Of a stretch of 64,000 nt of DNA, positions 60,009 to 64,000 are shown piece after piece; the first letter of the stretch is position 1; every line of letters starts with the position of its first letter. The stretch comes from Bradyrhizobium sp. LTSP885 (lineage in GTDB: Bacteria; Pseudomonadota; Alphaproteobacteria; Rhizobiales; Xanthobacteraceae): assembly GCF_000938305.1 (NCBI RefSeq), contig NZ_JYMT01000035.1, forward strand, positions 162,869 through 226,868. Reading direction: 5' to 3'. The notes beneath the pieces are model-generated. The model was not told the origin of the DNA. It worked only from the letters and a program-made list of their open reading frames with translations, and did not search any database. Both the position numbers and the translations under genes were made by a program.

Positions 60009-61193
60009 GTGACGAACGCAAAGCCGAAGTCGGAAATCCGCATTAAAGACGTCGAATTGCACTCGATTGCGGCAACGAACGCGTCAAACTGGACCTTCAT
60101 GCGCATATCGTCTGATCAAAACCTGTCCGGTTGGGGCGAGGTGACGCTTCGTTCCCACGAAGGGATTATGCTAGCGGTTCTGGATCAGCTACGAGGTCAT
60201 CTCATCGGCAAGACGGGGGACGAGCTGGGTAGGCTGCGCCATGCGTTGCCATCGCTCCCCAGTGGTCGTGCCGGAAACGCGGTCCTGAGCGGGATTGACC
60301 AATGCCTCTTTGACCTCGAAGCGCAGGCTGCCGGAGTTCCGTTACATCGACTACTCTCGGACCGCCCACCTCACGCTTTGAAGGCCTACGCCACTGTCAA
60401 CCGGAGCATCCGCGAGCGGACGCCTGGTGGCTTTGCTGAAGCGACGAAGGCTGCGGCAGCAGCTGGCTTTGGTGGCATCAAGATCATGCCGTTTGATCGG
60501 GTCCTGCCTCATACGGTTCGTACGGTCGAAGGACGGCAGGAATTTGCGCGAGCCGTCGAAAGGATCGCGGCCGTTCGAGATGCGCTCCCACGCACGACAG
60601 ATCTCATGGTTGACTGTCACTGGCGGCTTGATGAAACCGCCGCGATTGACTTCATCAACGAAGTCGCGGCGTTCAAACTGACATGGATCGAGTGCCCCGT
60701 TCCGGAATCGGCCATGTGGCACGAAGCCATCGGCCGGCTCCGCGAGAGAGCGAATGCGAAAGATATGGCTCTTGCAGGAGGCGAGAGTGCCGTCGGGACG
60801 GCGGGCTTCGCGCCCCTGATCGAAGCGGGCCTCTACGACGTCGTCATGCCCGACATCAAATATTGCGGCGGCCACCGGGAGTTCGTTGCGATTTGCGATC
60901 AGGCGGCGCGCAGCGGCGTTACCATCTCTCCGCACAATCCCTCCGGCCCAGTCGCGCACGCCCACACCGTGCACGTATGTACGGCCGTTGGTCTCACTGC
61001 AGCTGTCGAGCAGCAGTTCGATGAATCCCCACTATTTGACGGTTGCATGGCTTCTCCGGCCCCGACGTTGTCCGGCGGCCGCTTCGAATGTTCGAAAGCG
61101 CCCGGCCTGGGCGCTGCCGTCGACCTATCGGTGGTGGAGTTGCACCCGCTGCGGCCTATACCCTTCAACGCAGCCGACCCGAGCTTCGGATAA
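60009..61193 (+). CDS. Enolase-superfamily protein (mandelate racemase/muconate lactonizing type)
   Basis: From the GTG at 60009, preceded by aggagttccc, the protein has 394 residues. A GTG at 59976, also with a ggag, would leave only 16 nt to the divergent gene. The capping domain is residues 1-130. In the barrel, metal ligands are D202 (VDCHW), E228 (WIECP) and E259 (GGES). K158 (GIKIMPF) and H309 (SPHNPSG) are the candidate bases. It would dehydrate or racemise a carboxylate by alpha-proton abstraction. With the RraA-like gene 11 nt downstream it suggests an acid-sugar or hydroxy-acid pathway. Confidence 0.87.
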   Translation: MTNAKPKSEIRIKDVELHSIAATNASNWTFMRISSDQNLSGWGEVTLRSHEGIMLAVLDQLRGHLIGKTGDELGRLRHALPSLPSGRAGNAVLSGIDQCLFDLEAQAAGVPLHRLLSDRPPHALKAYATVNRSIRERTPGGFAEATKAAAAAGFGGIKIMPFDRVLPHTVRTVEGRQEFARAVERIAAVRDALPRTTDLMVDCHWRLDETAAIDFINEVAAFKLTWIECPVPESAMWHEAIGRLRERANAKDMALAGGESAVGTAGFAPLIEAGLYDVVMPDIKYCGGHREFVAICDQAARSGVTISPHNPSGPVAHAHTVHVCTAVGLTAAVEQQFDESPLFDGCMASPAPTLSGGRFECSKAPGLGAAVDLSVVELHPLRPIPFNAADPSFG

Positions 61194-61204
61194 GAGGCCT
61201 CGCA

Positions 61205-61521
61205 ATGAACAGTAACTCAGTAGAGCCGGTCTGGCCGACAGGCTATGTCATCAATCCGCGCCAAGGATTGAACCACGACATCGTCGAGGCGTTTCGGCCT
61301 ATTCCCGTGCCTGTCCTCGGTGATTGCCTCGGGCGACATGTCGGCGCGATCGGTCTGAAACCCTATCACGGCGATCTGAGCCAGGCACTCTGCGGGCCAG
61401 CGCTGACGGTACGGGTTCGCCCAGGCGACAATCTCATGCTTCACAAAGCAATGTTGATGGCCGACCCCGGTGACATCATCGTGGTCGACGATGCGGGCGA
61501 TACCACGCAGGCGCTGATTGG
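61205..61521 (+). pseudogene. RraA/HMG-aldolase-family gene interrupted by IS21-type element
   Basis: The frame starts at the ATG at 61205, behind gagg, 11 nt after the enolase-superfamily gene. It reads PVPVLGDCLGRHVGAIGLKP, LCGPALTVRVRPGDNLMLHK and PGDIIVVDDAGDTTQALIG, the first half of RraA-like proteins (4-hydroxy-4-methyl-2-oxoglutarate aldolase group). At 61522 the IS end begins. The open frame runs 25 codons into the IS and stops at 61597. The catalytic G-x-x-x-D and R-D motifs of the second half are missing and should lie beyond the window. Confidence 0.87.
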
Positions 61522-61572
61522 TGTCAATCGGCGTTCAAATTTGACCCCGCATCGGCGTCCAATTTTGACCCC
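61522..61572. repeat. IS21 left end with two subrepeats
   Basis: Subrepeats lie at 61528-61548 and 61552-61572 (tcggcgt-y-caa-w-tttgacccc), differing at two positions. The outermost bases are tgtcaa. They match the right-end repeats in inverted orientation. Confidence 0.85.
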
Positions 61573-62387
61573 TTTGGGCGACGGGTTTTGGCGGTAGCGC
61601 TCGCGCCGTCGGAGCTGGTCGGGGTTGCGGAGACGGTGCGAGCGCGGGTTGCGTGATCGTCGTCGCGGCTCTTGAAGCGCCAACTGTCGTTGCCGGTCTC
61701 GACGATATCGCAATGGTGAGTCAGACGATCGAGCAGCGCGGTGGTCATCTTTGCGTCGCCAAATACGCTGGGCCATTCCCCGAAGGATAGGTTGGTGGTG
61801 ACGACGATCGACGTGCGCTCGTAGAGCCGGCTGACGAGATGGAACAGTAGCTGGCCGCCGGATTGAGCAAACGGAAGGTAGCCGAGTTCGTCGAGGACAA
61901 TGAAGTCCATCCGGGTCAGATGCTCGGCGATGCGACCCTGCCGTCCATTGCGGGTCTCGATCTCCAGGCGATTGACGAGGTCGACTACGTTGTAGAAGCG
62001 GCCGCGGGCACCAGATCGGATGCAGCTTCTGGCGATGGCGATGGCCATATGTGTTTTGCCGGTGCCGGTACCGCCGACCAGGACGGCGTTACGTTGCTGG
62101 GCGATGAAGCCGCCGCCGGCGAGATCATTGACCAGCGTCTGGTTGATAGGAGTGCCCTCGAACTGGAAGTCCTCAAGGTCCTTGGCCAGCGGCAGTTTGG
62201 CGATGGTGAGCTGGTACTTGATCGAGCGCGCCTGCTTCTCGTTGATCTCGGCGTTGAGCAGGTCGCCGACAATGCGTTGAGGTTCGTGCTGGCGTTTGAC
62301 AGCGGTCGCCATGATCTCATCGAAGGCGGCCTTCATGCCGTAGAGCTTGAGCTCGCTCATGAGGTCGAACAGTTGAGTACGTTCCAT
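61524..62387 (-). CDS. istB: IS21 transposition helper ATPase IstB
   Basis: This 287-residue AAA+ protein has Walker A LVGGTGTGKTHMAIAIA, Walker B FIVLDELGYLPFAQSG and the sensor region TSIVVTTNLSFGEWPSVF. The opening TQLFDLMSELKLYGMKAAF is the usual IstB N-terminus. It assembles on target DNA and directs IstA. The C-terminal 40 residues after WRFKSR are translated from the IS end and look non-functional. Its ATG overlaps the istA stop region. Confidence 0.95.
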   Translation of the reverse strand: MERTQLFDLMSELKLYGMKAAFDEIMATAVKRQHEPQRIVGDLLNAEINEKQARSIKYQLTIAKLPLAKDLEDFQFEGTPINQTLVNDLAGGGFIAQQRNAVLVGGTGTGKTHMAIAIARSCIRSGARGRFYNVVDLVNRLEIETRNGRQGRIAEHLTRMDFIVLDELGYLPFAQSGGQLLFHLVSRLYERTSIVVTTNLSFGEWPSVFGDAKMTTALLDRLTHHCDIVETGNDSWRFKSRDDDHATRARTVSATPTSSDGASATAKTRRPKGSKLDADAGSNLNAD

Positions 62388-63886
62388 CAGATGGTTCTCC
62401 TGAGGTTGTCGTAACGGGCACAGTCGGCGATCGGGGCATGGCGCAATGTCAGCGCAGCCGGGGTGAGGATGTTGGCCGGTGGCGCAGGATCACGCTGGCG
62501 GGCCAGGATGTTGAGCACGACATCGGCGGAATGAACGCCGTGAGTGATCGCCTCGGCGCAGGCGGCTTCGACGGCCGGCAAGCCGTCGGTCAGAACTGCG
62601 TTGAGGATGTCGACCATCTGCCGATTGCCATCGTCGGCGCTGGCGAGCTTGCGCCGTACACGTTCGATCGCGGCCGGCAGTACCCAGTCCTTGAAGGGAG
62701 CGCCGTTGCGCAAGGCACCGGGTTTGCGAGCCAGCACCGGCACGTAATGCCAGGGATCGTAGACGGTATCGCCGCGGCCGAACGAGCGAGCATGCTCGGC
62801 AACGATGCGCCCGTCCTGGCGGATCACAATGCGGTCGGCGTAGGCGTGAACCTCGACAGGCCGCCCGACAGCGCTGGCCGTGACCGAGTATTTGTTGTTG
62901 TCGAAACGCACCAGACAGGTCTTCGAGACCGACGCCGGCACCGCGTGGAATCCGTCGAACCGGCCGGCATAGGGAACGAGCTTCGGTCGCTCAGCTTCGA
63001 ACACCTCCCAGACCGTCTGTTCGATCAGTTCCGGATGCCGGTGCGCTTTGGCGTAGGCGATGCACTTGTCCAACAGCCACGCGTTCAACTCGTTGAGGGT
63101 TTTGAACCGCAGCCGTGGCGTGAAGAAGCGCTCCCGGACAAGTCCGACCTGGTTCTCGACCTGACCCTTCTCCCAGCCCGACGCTGGCGTGCAGGCAACC
63201 GGATCGACCAGGTAGTGGCTGCACATCTGCATGAAGCGGCGATTGTAGAGACGCCCTTTGCCGACGAAGATGGTCTCCACCGCCGTCTTCATGTTGTCGT
63301 AGATGCCGCGTCCGCAGGTGCCCTTGAACAGAGCAAATGCCCGGTCGTGGGCGTCGAACACCATCTCCTGTGTCTCGCGCGGATAGCACCGCACAAACAG
63401 CATCCGGCTGTGACAGAGCCGGACATGGGCGGCCTTCACGATCACCGTTACGCCATTGAGCAGGACGACCTCGTGGCTCCAGTCGAACTGATAGGCTTCC
63501 CCAGGCGCAAAGCTCAGCGGGACATAGGCTGCAGCCGTCGATTGCCCACGCTCTTGGCTCCACCGCCTGGCGTAACGCCGAACGGTATCGTAACCGCCAT
63601 CATAGCCGCGCCCGCGCAGCTCTTCGAAGATCCGGATCAACGTCAACTGTTCGCGAGCAGCCTTAGCTGCGTTCCCCGCAAGCAATCCGTCGAGCTCCGC
63701 TGCCCATCGTCCCAGCTTCGGCCGCGGTTGGACAACACGCTCGTACTCGAATGAGGTCTCTCCCGACCTCAGCACCTTCCGGACCGTGTTCCGCGACACC
63801 TTCAGGTCCCGGGCGATCTCCTTGATCGTCTTGCCCTTGATGAAGTGTTCGCGCCGTATCCGGGCAATTGTCTCCACGACCAGCAT
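62387..63886 (-). CDS. istA: IS21 transposase IstA
   Basis: This 499-residue DDE recombinase has an N-terminal helix-turn-helix (KTIKEIARDLKVSRNTVRKV). The catalytic core has GEAYQFDWSHEVV (first Asp), GIYDNMKTAVE (second Asp) and EKGQVENQVGLVR (Glu). The IstA C-terminal beta domain (FDNNKYSVTASAVGRPVEVH) follows. The gene is intact and full length, so the element may still be active. Confidence 0.95.
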   Translation of the reverse strand: MLVVETIARIRREHFIKGKTIKEIARDLKVSRNTVRKVLRSGETSFEYERVVQPRPKLGRWAAELDGLLAGNAAKAAREQLTLIRIFEELRGRGYDGGYDTVRRYARRWSQERGQSTAAAYVPLSFAPGEAYQFDWSHEVVLLNGVTVIVKAAHVRLCHSRMLFVRCYPRETQEMVFDAHDRAFALFKGTCGRGIYDNMKTAVETIFVGKGRLYNRRFMQMCSHYLVDPVACTPASGWEKGQVENQVGLVRERFFTPRLRFKTLNELNAWLLDKCIAYAKAHRHPELIEQTVWEVFEAERPKLVPYAGRFDGFHAVPASVSKTCLVRFDNNKYSVTASAVGRPVEVHAYADRIVIRQDGRIVAEHARSFGRGDTVYDPWHYVPVLARKPGALRNGAPFKDWVLPAAIERVRRKLASADDGNRQMVDILNAVLTDGLPAVEAACAEAITHGVHSADVVLNILARQRDPAPPANILTPAALTLRHAPIADCARYDNLRRTI

Positions 63887-63938
63887 CCCCGACCACCTGC
63901 TTCATTACAAAGCAGGCAGCGCAACAGACCAACCTGTA

Positions 63939-64000
63939 GGGGGTCAATTTTGGACGCCGATCCCCCGGCTTAGGGGGTCAATATTGCAGGCCGAATGACA
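63939..64000. repeat. IS21 right end with two subrepeats
   Basis: Subrepeats lie at 63939-63960 and 63973-63994 (ggggtcaa-tttgg-cgccga type), inverted relative to the left end. The terminal bases atgaca finish exactly at the window edge. Confidence 0.85.

Larger units (their letters stand above)
61522..64000 (-). mobile_element. IS21-family insertion sequence, complete
   Basis: This 2479-bp element carries istA and istB on the minus strand and is bounded by related ends: tgtcaatcggcgttcaa on the left, and tgtcattcggcctgcaa when the right end is read inwards. Both start TG, as IS21 ends do. Each end has two copies of a roughly 21-nt subrepeat ending in tgacccc, the multiple transposase-site layout of the family. 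The outer right end coincides with the last base of the window. The flanking target duplication therefore cannot be checked. Confidence 0.9.

Noticed and set aside
1..64000. CRISPR array, prophage or toxin-antitoxin pair
   Set aside because: No regularly spaced repeats, phage structural genes or paired small toxin/antitoxin frames were seen on either strand.

Overview
The window is GC-rich, densely coding alphaproteobacterial DNA. The gene families, the codon bias and a dispersed-repeat-like ORF near 19.1 kb point to Bradyrhizobium or a close relative. That assignment is inference from gene content; no rRNA or housekeeping marker is present.

Layout. (1) 1-2715: a molybdopterin oxidoreductase running off the left edge, divergent from a GntR/FCD regulator, with an inverted-repeat operator candidate between them. 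(2) 2765-16295: an exopolysaccharide locus. It holds an acyltransferase, a secreted GH5 glycanase, a methyltransferase, two GT4 and one GT2 glycosyltransferases, a polysaccharide deacetylase, a Wzy-like polymerase, a Wzz/ExoP-like chain-length protein without a kinase domain, a Wzx-like flippase and a GNAT-like protein. No initiating phosphoglycosyltransferase and no outer-membrane export protein is visible. (3) 16557-18898: a linalool dehydratase/isomerase (Ldi)-family protein coupled to a SCO1/SenC protein, followed by the decayed first ~80 codons of a GMC oxidoreductase. (4) 19353-29381: exported proteins. There are two large phosphoesterases (phospholipase C/acid phosphatase family), a di-haem peroxidase coupled to an imelysin/EfeO-like protein, a multicopper oxidase coupled to the second phosphoesterase, and a prepilin peptidase. 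(5) 29657-41037: a type II secretion system. gspEFGHIJKLM plus a GspN/C-like gene form one tightly overlapping minus-strand operon; gspD, with its own lipobox, and a Sel1-repeat gene run divergently. The exported enzymes next door are plausible T2SS cargo (inference).

At 41100-41146 lies a 3' fragment of a tRNA-Lys(CUU) gene. It keeps its CCA end and breaks off inside the anticodon stem, as expected of the distal attachment site of a genomic island lying to the right. What follows is accessory: a truncated and frameshifted aldo/keto reductase, a DMT permease and an SDR. Next comes a PaoABC-type periplasmic molybdenum aldehyde oxidoreductase, then a catabolic block (cyclase, SDR, MFS, histidinol-dehydrogenase-family enzyme, CocE/NonD hydrolase) with a divergent GntR regulator. 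A short TIR-bounded element precedes a second catabolic block: MFS, exported amidase, HTH-citrate synthase-like protein, enolase-superfamily enzyme and RraA-family protein.

The rraA-like gene is interrupted at 61522 by an IS21-family element (istA/istB) whose outer right end falls on the last base of the window. The observations I rank highest are the Ldi-family protein with its GMC remnant, the tRNA-Lys fragment as an island boundary, and the linkage of phosphoesterases, multicopper oxidase and T2SS.
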